Shown here: positions 10,216-22,381 of the stretch, piece by piece
How the letters are laid out: each line of letters starts with the position of its first letter
Numbering within the stretch: the first letter of the stretch is position 1
DNA from: Suillus spraguei
Lineage: Eukaryota > Basidiomycota > Agaricomycetes > Boletales > Suillaceae
Reading direction: 5' to 3'
Length of the DNA stretch: 64,000 nucleotides
NCBI GenBank assembly: GCA_016800925.1
Contig: JABCPU010000026.1
Coordinates: forward strand, 296,620 to 360,619
Notes under the pieces: generated by a model
Told to the model about the DNA's origin: nothing
Databases searched by the model: none
Seen by the model: only the letters and a program-made list of their open reading frames with translations
Made by a program: the position numbers and the translations under genes

Positions 10216-11934
10216 ATGGAGACAAAGCGTACATTTGATTACAAGCCAACGCCTGAGCAATTGGCTCTCGCGGAGGAACGACGTAGACAGCGTGAAGCAA
10301 ATAAATTGCAGCAACAGAACGCGCAAAATCATGCTCATTTCCCTCCAATGTTTCTTTCAAGGCCATGGAAATCTTTGCCAAGCACACAGACTCCACCTCG
10401 GTCTACCGTCAAGATCATGTCCTGGAATGTTTGTGGATCTTCATCTCGTATTTCGCGACCATGATGCCATCAATACTTTAGCTTCTTGCTCAATGTCTGA
10501 TTCGTGCGTGGTTTAGTTCACGCCCGGTGTGTACTCAGGCTCAATGATGATCGAAGATAGGCTCGAACCTCTTTCCAACAAGTTCAAAAGCCCTCAAAAC
10601 TTCCCACAGGGAGCCTATGCTACATGCAGAGGTTCTGTCCCATTCTGCGGATATAATGTGTATGCAGGCTAGTCATCAACCACTGAGACATTCAAGTTTC
10701 CATGCTAAGTATTGCCATCCACAGGAAGTGGATCGCATAGAAAAGCTTTCTCCTGTTCTAGAACAAGCAGGGTATTGCTCGACTTATGCTACAGGTTCTG
10801 GAAAGCAGCATGGCTGCCTTATTGCTTACAAGCGGAACAAATATAATCGACTGGATGAACTTGTAATTGAGTACGACAAGCAGGAAGTGCGTGAGGATTC
10901 TTCCCACCCTGCTGCACGTATTGGATCAAGTCGCGTTACGAGAAATATCGGTTTCGTGGTCGCGTTAGCTGAAGCCGGCGCCGATCACCAAGGTGTCATC
11001 GTTGCAACTACACATCTATTTTGGCATCCTGCGTTGGTACATTAATATGTTTCAACTGAACCACATTAATATTGATCCACTGTTTCAGATTCACGTACGA
11101 AAGGGCAAGGTACTCCAGCTCATTCACCGGTCGAACAAATCGCTGAGCTGGCTCACAGGCAGGCAGGCATCCTCATTCGAGAAGTTCTTAATTTCCGACA
11201 GTCTATGAAACTCGACCATTGGCCCTGCATCATCGCTGGCGGTAAACACGGTAAATTCGAAGTGGAGTATCGTGTATTCACTTCTTCGTGGTTCTAGACT
11301 TCAACTTTACTCCCGATGACCCAGCATACTCCTTGCTCGTCGGCGAACCGCTTACTGAGGCCAGTCTCAGTGTTTGCATATGTCTCGTGTTATTCATATA
11401 ACCATCGATCCCACTGTACCACCGACTACCAAGAAGGCAGACAATGAAGAGGGAGACGGTTCAGAGGCTGATCCAGACAGGGTCATTAATAACTCCAGAG
11501 TGGCCACTTTGTCAGACGGGCTGCTATCCGACCTTGAACTAACATCACTCTTCATCAATGGTGCCAAGCTTCGGAGCGCATATGATGAAGGTCAAAGAGC
11601 CCAGAGAGACAACGGCACCACAAGTGACTTATACACATTTGGTGATCGAGTCTCCTCGCCTCTGACGAGACTCGGAGCTCATGAGCCAATGTGGACTAGT
11701 TACACACACTACTGGAAGACGACGCTAGGTTTCCCTGTCTCTCCCTTTCCTCTTCGCTTGCTGAATTTGATTTCGTCAGATTACATTTTCTTCGTGGACA
11801 CACCCAAACACAGCATAAATGTCGCGGGCTACCTCAATCCGCATCGTACCACTGATATGGACACAGGTCTTCCTCAGATTGGCATTTGCGGGAGCGATCA
11901 CGTCTCTCTTTGCGTGGAACTCCTTTTATCATAA
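10216..11934 (+). CDS. Ngl2/CCR4-type endonuclease-exonuclease-phosphatase nuclease (apparent frameshift)
   Basis: Mg-dependent nuclease of the EEP superfamily, closest in layout to yeast Ngl2 (5.8S rRNA 3' trimming) and CCR4-like deadenylases. The first exon ends STVKIMSWN. Short exons then give LLAQCLIRSNLFPTSSKALK and REPMLHAEVLSHSADIMCMQ. The catalytic EVDRIEKLSPVLEQAGY follows, then HGCLIAYKRNKY, GVIVATTHLFWHP, MKLDHWPCIIAGDFNFTPD and a last exon with DYIFFVD and GICGSDHVSL. The glutamine and glutamate of the catalytic QE motif are separated by 57 bases that are in frame and end in CAG but begin GCTAGT, so this is either a weak GC-AG intron or an insert. Near 11360-11363 the frame between EPLTEA and MSRVIHITIDP shifts by one base with no usable intron. 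Confidence 0.8.
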
Positions 11935-12122
11935 TAGATTGCAACGTCGGGGAGGTATGTGGCATAACCTGTCTAGGGTATTTCAAATGGAATAATGGAG
12001 CCCAGCTAGCATTAGTAAATGGGATGAAGAAGTAAAAAAATGTGATGTGATAGACGGAAGGATAAAGGAAACGCAGAATAGGCACAGACCCTGGTCTAGT
12101 GAGATAACTACGATATCCCAAA

Positions 12123-15100
12123 TTATTTCGACCTGTCCGACCCTGCAAGTAATTTATCAAACAGTTCTTGAGCAGCCTGCTCGTTCCGAAGTTGGATCAT
12201 GTAGATGATGCCTGTCCGTGCACCTTTAGCATCGCTGAGTTCAATGGCAACACCAGTTTTGCCCACTCGTTCCACACCATCCGTAAGCACTATCGTCGAG
12301 ATAATAATATTGTTCTTGTCTTTTGAGCCCGCTCTGACAACGAGTTGCTTGATATGAGTTGGCTGCTGATGATAGAGAGTCAGTTGCGCAGACCCCATCG
12401 ACTTCCATTGTGCGTGTTGTTGCTGGTGGAAGACCCTGCACTTCATGTCCGTTATCGTGGGTTCGGCCGGACCCAGAGGCCTTCGCTCTTCAATCGGTGA
12501 AGTTGGAGGACTATGATCGTGGAAATTTGATTCTGTGAACGAGTTTGCTCTGGAACTGATCTGCTGCGATGGTAGGATAGGTCTCATCGAAGCATTATTG
12601 CTGCTGCCCACAGAGCTGATAGAATCTGTGCGTTGGCCGAAAGGTCGTGATGGTATTGGCAGCCCTCCAGGTAAGGAAGGAAGTGGCGGTGCGTGACCCG
12701 GACTTGGGGCATAGTCATACTGAGAGCGGAGAGACCGCGATGATGCCGACTTCTGGAGTCTCCCAGAGGACAATTGGGACTCAGACGGCGGCCGGGGGGG
12801 AGGAAGTCCATGAGGAGGACCTCCGGGACCTGTAGATCGAGAAGGAAATGGCTGAGTGTGGTGGGGACCGGGTTGTTGAGAAAAGTTCATAGATTGAACT
12901 TGCGGAGGTGCGCTTTGTGGAGGGCGAAGTTGTTGATGAATTGACGGGCGTTGATGATTGAGAGACGGCTGATGATTGAGAGACGGTTGATGGGGAAGAG
13001 ACTGTAACGAGGCGGGATGTACGAATGAACTGACGATTGATGACGCAAAGGTGGTTGTTGCGGGTATCCTTGAATAGCAGGCGGAGAGTATACCCTGTGA
13101 GGTGCGCCTCCCATGCTGGGGTCGTGATCGGGGAAGGGATGCGAAGAACTGGTGATACTTGCACTTCTAGTTGGCGGCACGACCTGACCTAGACCGTAGG
13201 AGGAAGGTGGCGGATGTGTGGAAGTTCCTTGACCAGCAGATGGCTTGTGCATGGGGTGAGAGACTTCAGATGGGGCATCGTGCAATGAAGGCGTCCTCTG
13301 AGCACCTTGGGAAACTTGGGTTGGGGCACACCAACACCTTCACCAGGACTAATGTTCCCATTCTCCTCCACGACTTGCCCTGGAGCAAGTTGTCCTAAGC
13401 TTGTTTTTCGAGGCGCGAAACTCTGTTGTGATGTGATGCGAGGCCTCGAGAAGTTAGGGGCAGAGGGGAGTTCAGATTTTCCATTCAACACACTAGAACT
13501 GGCGACATGCTCTTGTGGAACACCTTGTTGAGTGTCGCGAGCCTGTTCACGCGAAGGAACTCCCACATTCCCGGGAGGAAAATTAGCAGCCGGTGATACA
13601 GGGAGACTTTTAGGCAGGGGGGGCACTGGTTCCGAAGCAGCTCCGGACACTTATCAAAACGTCACTAGGGCAAATTGCGATCAGAGATACTTGCACATAC
13701 TGGTCTTTGCAAAAGCGATACACTCCTTGAATTCTTTGATGATCTCGTCCCGGGATTGCGTTGAAATAGCCTCAAAGATCAGCGTCTCTTTCCGCATGAT
13801 GGAAATCTGTAGTACGTTATCTACCAATATTTTGAGGTTCTATTCGGTGTGATGATCATGTTACGCACCTTGGTCAGGTACCTCGGTCACCTTCAGGACC
13901 TTTCCAGAAAGTGGAGGGTAGCAAAGCCGCATATCAGGACCGTCCACACCCGCTGCGATCCTGTCGTCCAAGGACATCTTCTCGCATATCACGAACAGAT
14001 CTGATAAAATAAAAACAAAGCCATGCTGATGAACGACATTCACGCCTGTCGAACGAGGAGTAAAACGGACGACAACATTGGCCGACAATTTAAGTTCTCG
14101 AGCATAAGGCAACGTTGGCGGTGACATTTGCAGACGGACTAGCTAAGTATTCAATGTGAAATAATCAATGAGACATTGTACGACATCATGCGAACAAACC
14201 GACCTTGGGCTCCATGGTAAATATGTCGAGTGTCATATCTGTCGCCAAGCGTTTTTCCAGGTTAGCGATGGATGTAGGCATGGCTAGTGTGGAGTTACGA
14301 CTGATGGATGTCATCCCCGTTTCCCGGGAAAATCGCTCACTAATTGCATGTCAACATCATGCATAGCACAATATCACTGTCCGTACTCACCCACTTGACG
14401 AACCACTTCCACGAACGGACGTGGTTGCGCTTGCATTTCCTCCCCCAAATTGACCTGAGAGCAGCTGAGCGTGCGTTGCGTCAAATTCTGTCACCGGAGA
14501 CGTCACCGGAGACATCGCTGGAGAAGCAATAGGCTCAGGCTTCACATCAGAGGTGACAAGCGGCAGGACGGAGGAGGAAGCGGCAGGGCTGTGGCCAACC
14601 TTGACCTGACATCTTCCGTCCAAAGTTTCCAATAAATCATCTAACTTCTCAAGAGCACCCGTCAACAGTCGATGGTCGCTCCTGCCCGGTACCGTGCTCT
14701 TTAGCAGTCTGTTATATAGTTTCCTGTAATATAAAAGACGATCCTTGGGCAACAGAAATAGGGCATCCAGGGTCCATAACGATTGGTCTGCTAGCTGAGA
14801 GGACTGAATTGCAGTTATTGAGGGAGGGCTAGCTGCAGAGAACGCCTCGAGAACGCCTTGAAGTTTGATATTTGACTTGACAGGTTCCCATTGATCGAAA
14901 CCAGTCGAGAATTTCTGACAGTACATCGTATAAGGCCGGTCAAGGTCATCAATCTTTAGAGCACATTCAGGATGCATGGAAGTCCTGCCTAGTGCTAAAC
15001 TCTTACCCATCGCATCAAGAGGTCACCCAGAGCTTTGGGCGATGACGGATTGGCGCCAATTTCTTTCAGTTTCTGTGCACATGTTAGCCACATAGTATAC

Positions 15101-15677
15101 GTAAAAACTCGTTGCCTACCGCAAGGAGCGCGCGATTTGTCTTGTAGACACTCTCGATGCTGCGAAACATGACATCGAGCTCTGGTGGTGGCAAATTGGA
15201 TCGTGACCATGCCGCGGCTACTCTCTACAAAAGTAATGAATTTTGACATGTCTGTAATGAATTCAGGGACGCACTCTTATTATACCAGTCAAGTACTCCA
15301 CATATATCTTTTCGCTCTCGATGAGATCCGTCAAGGGACTGGATTTCTTCGTCTTTTCTATCGGAGAAGTAGGGGAGGGAAAAGACATTGATGAGGCAGT
15401 TGGTCCGACTGACATTGCGGGAGATATGGGCGAGTCAAATCCTTGTTGCCGGTGTGAATATGTGCCTACCACGAAATCAGGGCGACAAAGATGCGTTACC
15501 TAGAGATGCCATGCTCGGTAGCTGGGGTAACTGAGGACTGTCATTAGGGTGGGTATCTAGTGCGAGGCCGATATGCTTGGGAGGCGGCGGTGGCGGTATA
15601 AGTGAATCTGGTGGTGGAGGAGGTAACTTCATATCACGACCTAAAGGTCTGTATTCGATACCAATAGAACCAGACAT
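12123..15677 (-). CDS. RhoGEF (Dbl-homology) protein with PH-like region
   Basis: Guanine nucleotide exchange factor for a Rho-family GTPase, a plausible activator of the Rac1 encoded at 31924. ATG 15677 starts MSGSIGIEYRPLGRDMKL, followed by poly-proline runs. The DH domain begins SSPLTDLIESEKIYVEYLTG and continues through ELDVMFRSIESVYKTNRALL, KALGDLLMRW, YTMYCQKFSTGFDQWEPV and LDALFLLPKDRLLYYRKLYN. A PH-like segment follows (VNVVHQHGFVFILSDLFVIC, then RKETLIFEAISTQSRDEII). A long Pro/Ser/Gln-rich linker leads to a conserved C-terminal module from MKCRVFHQQQHAQWKSMG to AAQELFDKLL. An 18-base tandem repeat near 12950-12990 encodes part of the linker. An intron of about 95 bases ending near 13004 keeps the frame. 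Confidence 0.85.
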
Positions 15678-15912
15678 TATTGATAGAGCGAGAAATTTTA
15701 AGTGGACAGGTCGGTTCCTCACTCTATAAATTCAGGTGACTAACCAGCTGCAGTGACAGTCGCGAAGATAACGTGCACGAGCACTGTTATTTCGATCAAT
15801 TTTTGATATGAGAACAACGACCTTTATATCATCGTCAACCGCACATTTTGTTTTCAAATATTTTAACTAACAGAAGATAATAATTACTGCAAATTAACCT
15901 TGACACAAGACC

Positions 15913-16822
15913 ATGTCATATCCCCTCCACTGGCTCAAATCTACTTTCCCCTCGTCATCACGCGCTGTTGAACTCCTACAGCCAGAGTTAGAGAAAGGCG
16001 TCATCACAAAGCATGATTTTGAGCTAGCAACCAGATTCCTGCCTGGAGGGCACAGACACTGGCCCGTTCGTCTGCTGTTCCGGTATCATGTTCATATTTG
16101 ACCACGGATCCTTACGAACAGGCAATATATGGGGTCGGGGCTGCAGGCGTCACCCTTGGTTATGGGTACTCCGTGGCTCGTCCCAGATGGTCTCACGCAA
16201 AACTTGCATGGGGTTCAGGCGCTGCTACCGTCATAGGGATGGTTTTCGGCCAGGTCAGACAAGTCCTGGCTCACAGACAATTCACAGAAGCTCTGGAAAA
16301 TCCCGCAGGCTTCATAGAAGCGTTGCGCAATGTTGACCGCAGACTCGGCGGTGATGGGCAGTTGGGCTTCACGCTGGAACGAATACGAAAGGATGCTGCG
16401 CGTTTGGACAACACTACTACTTCTGGGAGTAGTCGAGAGCATGGTCCTGAGATGGTCAGTGAGGAGAATTGGAAGAAATCTTGGCCTCATTCTAATGCTC
16501 CCGATGGCGAGTAACCGCAGTGGCTCTGTCATATGCTACCCTGACATTTTTCGCAGCCGCCTCATCCCAAGCAGCCCAACCAAAGAATCGCTGGGAGGAA
16601 ATACGTGCAGCAAATGCGCGTTCTTCCGGTTATGTATCTTCGTGGGACACCATCCGACAACGTCATGAACGGAACAGATTGCCCAATTCTACGTCCTCGC
16701 CGAGTAACGACCCACCATCATTTGGAATGGATGATCGAACAGCAGAGCAAGCCAAGTTTGACGCTATCCTGGAGGCCGAAAGAAGGAGGGGACAGTCACA
16801 GGACTCTCCCGATTTTGTATGA
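15913..16822 (+). CDS. small conserved membrane protein, exon model uncertain
   Basis: Not confidently assigned. The frame from ATG 15913 encodes MSYPLHWLKSTFPSSSRAVE and a charged helix. Two glycine-rich hydrophobic segments follow in another frame (AIYGVGAAGVTLGYGYSVAR and LAWGSGAATVIGMVFGQVRQ), likely a membrane hairpin, then a charged stretch. The last exon has PKNRWEEIRAANAR and SSWDTIRQRHE before the stop at 16820. The layout (helical hairpin, then an NRWEEIR and SSWD tail) recalls OCIA-domain proteins of mitochondria, but that is only a suggestion. Joining the first and second frames needs either an intron starting near GTCATC (about 15999) and ending GGGCACAG, or a one-base indel. The last intron has two candidate donors, near 16461 and 16514. 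It is divergent from the RhoGEF gene. Confidence 0.55.
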
Positions 16823-17004
16823 TGTTAGTGCACCGATGAGACATTTCTTTCGATAAGTAATGAGCACCAGCCACCAATAATCCAATGCATCCATTTATGA
16901 GTAAGTGATATATGCAAAGTCCAGGACAACCAACAGTATAAATAATCGTTCGAACATAAGTAATATATAGACTGTGGTAACTCCATCACACTAATCCTAT
17001 CACA

Positions 17005-19819
17005 CTAATCCGCTCTCGGGAGGGAACGGCTGCTGTAGCTCGTGGGGGACCAGCTATGCGGGAGGGGAGGTGGGTTGTCAGCGGGGCGGCAGTATAAATC
17101 TAGTGAACCTGAATCTTGGATGAACATTGCAGAATCGTACTCCATTGAGTGTGATGTGGAGGGATTTGGCAAAGGTGCCATCTGAGCATTTTCAGGTAAT
17201 GTTGGCATTGCAAACAGTGTGGTATGAGAGAATGGATATAGCGGCAACCCCACCTCCAACGGTTGTTTCTGGCTTGTCAATCGTACTATTTCTCTCATAA
17301 GGCCTTGCAATAACTTCTCTTGGCGAGCTGCACCACGATAAATCAGGCGTCTTCGATAAAAGAGATATAATACGTACTACCTATGGGAGATCTCACTCCG
17401 TAGTTGATCATTGCTTGTCTGTCATACCAGTCAATGGAGGTGCCACGAGTTTCAAACGAAGGCGTACCGTAAGACGTTGATTTCTCCCCATACCTGGTCT
17501 TCTCTCGCTTCATCCCCTATTTCTATGAAGTGCCTGCAGACCTGGACTTGAACGACTGCGGCAAGGTACCAGCAGATCTGGGGATAGATAATGAATGACT
17601 CCTGATTGGGACAACTTAGAAACTCACTGCGACAAATGGGTGCAGTCGTGATATATCCAAAGAGGTCTCAGATAATTTGAAGTAGGCTGAAAGAATGGCT
17701 CTTGCTGCGTTGATACATCGGCTCGTGGATATGCGATTCAAGTCGGTTAGGTCAAGATAAGGATTATGGAGTGTAATTGTAGCTCTTAAAGTAGACCCAT
17801 AAGAATTCACGAGGGGAAGGCAAGGCAAAACACTCACGCGTGCGGTATAATATGGACCATATATAAGTCTGTGTCCACTGAGCCATGATTACCAGGTAGT
17901 TCGTTAACACTTGTCATTTTGAACATAGTCGGGAGATTCTCCAGGAAGTCATTATAGACAAGTCGATCGAGATCCGCAAAGCCAGGTAATTCGAAAGGGT
18001 CTTGAAACTTGCTAGGCGCAGTCGGAGCACGCAAGTTTCCCCGGACATTGAAGTCTGTGACACGACCAAACATCATGGTGGCCTTGATTAGGAGTAGAAA
18101 AGAATCGGTATATTTTGGCAAATGTGTGGTAAAGATGTCTTCCGTACACATGTCTTGAGGATTGCTGGGCATTAATTGCTAGGAAGAGTGAGGTCAACCT
18201 GGAGTTGTCATGAGCTCTCAAACGAACGATAAAAATGTTCACCTCTGAGTCGAAGTCTTCCCCTCGGAGAGGAAGCTCAGTTCCGATATCCCTCTCATCG
18301 ATTGCATGAATCCATCCACCGACTGACACTATGCGGTCAAAGATTATTGTCGTCCACCAGGTGCGACGACGTGATTCTAGATCTCTGAGGTCCTTTGGGG
18401 GTGGCAGGTACCCACCGGATGATGTAGTGTTGTGAGTTGAGAAAGTTCCCGGATAATTTAACCGTAGTGGTATGGCAACACGAGTCTGGAATCCTGCAAA
18501 AATCCAGATTTCGACCCAGCGCCCTTCTTGATAGAAATACCAAGCAAGCAGGATGCACGCCTGAACGACGGGAAAGATATCTTGGCCAGTAGCCATTGTT
18601 TTATCAATATACTGTCGAGTTTTACTTGCGTGGAACTCCGCAAATTCGTCACGTCTGGTGCCATCGGGCGAAGTTGCCACATTGCGGGAGGACCATCTGG
18701 AAGCTGACGCACACTACCGCTGGTGTCAGTAAGATCCAATATTAAAGTTAGTGACAGATTCACTATTGCATGGAGTATGGCCGAGTGTGGAAAGGAAGGA
18801 TCTCTGGGATCCAGACGTAAGGCTGCAAGAAAGGATGGGCGATGAAGGATGCGAGGACCACAAGGATCGCACTTGAAAAATACATCTAAACTATGGAAAG
18901 CTTAGTGGACGCAATGGACAGAACGTCGAACCTCACTAGTGCTCCAAAACACTGCGTTCAGGGAGATCAGGATTCCAGCCAGAGTATATTATCTCGAGAA
19001 TAGTGTCAGTGGAACTCTTGTGCCGAACCTCGTAATGTTCTGGACTGTTGCTGTTGTTACAGGGATCAGAATCGTGGATATGTACTGGAATTATGCTGTC
19101 TTTTGAAAGCGACGGTGTTTGAGCAGAACTAGTCGCCTGACTTCCGGATTCGAGATTCAATGAAGATGAGGCAGATCCAGGGCGCAGCTGAATGAGACGC
19201 TGTAGTGATTGCTGAGATGTTCCTGACAATCCATTATTTCGTTGCTCTTGAAGTTGGATCTTCAACTTTGCTGCAAGCCATTCAGCCGACGGATGGTTAA
19301 ATTGGTTATGTGACGTACAGACTTCTTCCTCCAGGAGTCGAATTTTGTCAAGAGGATTTGTATCTGGCGCCAAAGCGAGACCATCTACTGGATCATAAAC
19401 GCACTGCGGTTCTACAGGGTGCCTGAGATCTAGATGTGAAAACCACCAGCCAAATGCATTCATGAAAAGCTTACGCGTAGTCAGGCGGCGCGGGCACACT
19501 TATGAGGGACTGCCATTGCCTTGTGTCTGAGGTGTCAGACTATCTGGTTACCGAGCGCCAAGAACTACGGTACGCACTTCACACATGTGCCACAGTGGGG
19601 ACGTGCAGCATCGCATTTCTAGGAGGTTTGAGTTCAGCCTTTGGCGAGCGAAGGCGGCCGATCGCAAACTCACAAGTTTTCTCTTTCGACATGGCCGGCA
19701 AGCCTTTGGGGGATAGCAAAGATTCCACTTTATGTAAGGGAAGAGTGGTATATGCTTACCTGGTTCCTACGAAGTGCAGGGCGATTGGCAGTGCTAGCTA
19801 TTGGGGTTGCCTTCGGCAT
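17005..19819 (-). CDS. Zn2Cys6 transcription factor with fungal-specific domain (copy A)
   Basis: Nuclear DNA-binding regulator. ATG 19819 gives MPKATPIAS and the first exon ends at RRNQ. The next exon holds ACRPCRKRKL. After another intron comes KCDAARPHCGTC, so the first five cysteines fit C-x2-C-x6-C-x6-C-x2-C. The sixth is probably in EPQCVYDP after a long loop built from a small exon. A predicted coiled region (NPLDKIRLLEEEV) follows. The fungal-specific middle domain includes FPVVQACILLAWYFYQEGRW, IWIFAGFQTRVAIPLRL and the RRRTWWTTIIFDRIVSVGG motif. The C-terminus is Pro/Ser rich and stops at 17005. Copy B at 28545-31526 shares start, layout and two intron positions. Target genes unknown; the nearby P450 is a possible but unproven candidate. 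Confidence 0.87.
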
Positions 19820-21567
19820 TAGTTGATGCTGTATTAGTGCTTGATAGTATTACTGGTGCTCGAATGCCAGTGATCTCGGACTTCAGTGGTTCTGTCAAGG
19901 CGTAGCAGGTGGGGAGCAAGTGGAGGAGGAGCCTGCTTCGTCAGCGATTGGAGAATATAAGCAAACTGGTTGCAGGGGGTATTCAACTGTGGTATAGTCG
20001 ACGAACAGTTCGCATCATGGGAGATGCCATCATTGAAATATTCACGTACGTATTTGGGTGAGCGGCCTCGCGGACCTTTAATAGTCACTGAAGTACAGGA
20101 GGGGTACGAGGCTGAAACGTTCATTGTAAATTGCACCGGTTGACAACAATATGATGGTGCGCAGGCATACATACATATTTCAAGTCAATTCAAAGGTCTA
20201 GTACACCTATCAGCTCCTGCAGGTATGCATGAACGTTACATTAACATACTTAATATTACTATAAGTGTGCTCTGAATCCTGCGTACAGGCCGCCAACATT
20301 TACATACGGACACACATAGTACAGGACTTTAAAAGAAGCCGGCGGCGTCTTTAAATCCAAAAGCCTACTAAGTTACTCACGGAGCTTTCCCGGCTGTTCC
20401 CTTTGGTCCATCCCAGACGGAAGTTCCCAGTCAATAATGAATCGCTTTCCAGTAGCCCCCTTCATATCATTTCCTTTCGACTCGGAGGAACTAAAGGAGT
20501 ACTCGATTAGTGGTGTCATTTGAAGCAGATCGAAGCCTATTGAAACTCGGTAAAAAATGACTCGACGTGGGAGAGCGTGAGGCTATCAACACTAGAAGAA
20601 AATGATCACATCGTCAAGGGGACACTTGATGAGAAACGTGATGAGCTTGCTGACAAGATCACAGCATGATAGTACCAATGATGCACTGGTAAGTAGCATG
20701 CAGTCCGAGTAAAGAAACAGCGCTCGGGAATGAAAGCAACAAGAACATGCGTGCCACAGGGCAAGCAAAGAAGCGAATCCATTGCTTCGCTGAGACCACC
20801 GTCTTGGGCAATCTTGGAAGAATCGGCAACAATACGTACATATTATCTTGCGTCGGGTGTGCTACTCAATGTGTACGACAGGGGTTACGCGTTTTGGGGG
20901 ACTCATTTCATCCTGACAGGCTGGAACTCGTACGATGTTTGAAGTCTAGATAACGGCATTTCTGTGGTAGAGCTAGAGCATTTTCGGTTGAGTGCCACCG
21001 CAAGAAGTGCAGCATTTCAAGATCCCTCGCACTTCGAAGAACTTCTTGGCTGGGCGGCATCGGTCGATAACCGAAATGATTGTAATCGGCCGCTTGGCGC
21101 GGGCGTTACATGATGTGGGCCAAAGGGTGGTCGCTAAAATGTTGCAAGAAATTTTATCGCGAGAATAACGGGATGCACGATCTTCTGGTGTTTTCAACTA
21201 GAATATCGAACGGTTTAAATTCAGGCTTACTCACGTCAACATCGAATTGTGAGAAAAATCATGACTGTGCAAGTTGCCGCGTGACGTGAGGTGCACCTAC
21301 CTCATGTTCAACGGAACTGTCGCTGTCAGTGCGCGCAACTTTCTTTGAGTATGTAGATCATAATAGATCCAGATCGGTTTAGGTCTTTCGATTTGAGCTG
21401 ATCGATGTCGAGGGGTAAAGCACTATAGCACGTAACATCTATGATAGTGCAACAGGTCTTTATGAGCACTAGAATATCTGCAATTGCTCCATATATGTGT
21501 TGCCATTCTATGACCTGTTCTAAAATTTAGCCGATAGCTAACAATACCCCGAGAACGTGTAAACCAC
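19820..21567. other. gene-poor stretch, one possible 3' exon
   Basis: No gene could be assembled. On the minus strand an open frame from an acceptor near 20591 to a TAA near 20370 reads as protein-like (RVIFYRVSIGFDLLQMTP, later RFIIDWELPSGMDQREQPG). I do not recognise the family, and the upstream frames (20659-20841) are hydrophobic but unconvincing. Another minus frame at 19834-20172 has no domain I know. The rest looks intergenic. Confidence 0.3.
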
Positions 21568-22381
21568 TTACAAAACCGTGGCAACGATCCGCCTAGAATG
21601 TGCTGCGTGTCTGAATTCTGTCAAGTAGATTCCTAGAACATGAACGAATGTGAATAACTACGTGAGCTCTGCAGGAGCAGTAGTCTTAACCTTGCCAGGT
21701 GCCGAGGTTCAAATGGCCATCGGTAATTGGGATCGAGATAGTGGCACCGATCAAGGATGTCTTCGTGTGAGATACGCTGAGAGAACAGAAATTATGTTTG
21801 TAAAAACAGCGCCTTGAAATTCGACCAAGCGACATACGAGTCACTGTAGGCCACACGCACTTGAGTCTACTTATCAGCAAGCAGTGGACGTAGAAAAATT
21901 ACTCTGGGCCTTCGTCCGTATGCATCCAGTTGAGACTCTCGGGGACAATATTATCTAGAGCCATGTCCATATCTGTTGAATTGTTCAGTTAACATAGTCG
22001 TCTCCTACTGGTTCAATATGTCTCTCCTTTGCGAACGTCTGAATCATCAAACACGGTAAGCACTAACTCACAGACCTACTTCACAGAGAACCAACCTCGA
22101 TCATAATTTTCATTGATTGTCAGCGCGGCTGACGTGTGTTGACTGGCAGTGTTTTAGAATGTCCGAAATATAGGCTACTCTACACTCACATGAAGAGAAA
22201 GAGCATCCCAACCTGTGCAAGATATGATCTAAGTAGTACTGGAGTAACCGAATCAGGTAAATAGAATTAGTCGTACCTTCACGTCCTTGATACCTGGTGT
22301 GATTTGGGCGTACACCTCATCCGTGACGAGATGACATCCTTTCGATCTCGATGAAAGCGTAAAGGTTTTCTGCCAGCCCAT
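21568..22381 (-). CDS. YjbQ/UPF0047 family protein
   Basis: Small metal-binding protein of the UPF0047 (secondary thiamine-phosphate synthase) family; its role in fungi is not established. Clear exons are 22277-22381, 22190-22212, 22096-22142, 21903-21972, 21838-21843, 21691-21776 and 21568-21632, giving 402 bases and 133 residues. Family blocks in order: MGWQKTFTLSSRSKGCHLVT, VGMLFLF, IQHTSAALTINENYDR, MDMALDNIVPESLNW, GPDDSVSHTKTSLIGATI, GHLNLGTWQGIYLTEFR and RRIVATVL. The GPDDSV motif is completed only by a 6-base exon at 21838-21843. Four further conserved residues (DVRK) would come from a 12-base exon at 22027-22038 that has an acceptor but a GA donor; with it the protein has 137 residues. 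Confidence 0.93.

Noticed and set aside
13003..13100. Frameshift in the RhoGEF linker
   Set aside because: A phase-0 GT-AG intron of about 95 bases restores the frame without any sequence change, so a break is not needed.
19834..20172. Minus-strand frame of 112 codons before the first regulator
   Set aside because: No family features, and no splice partners or start context that convince.
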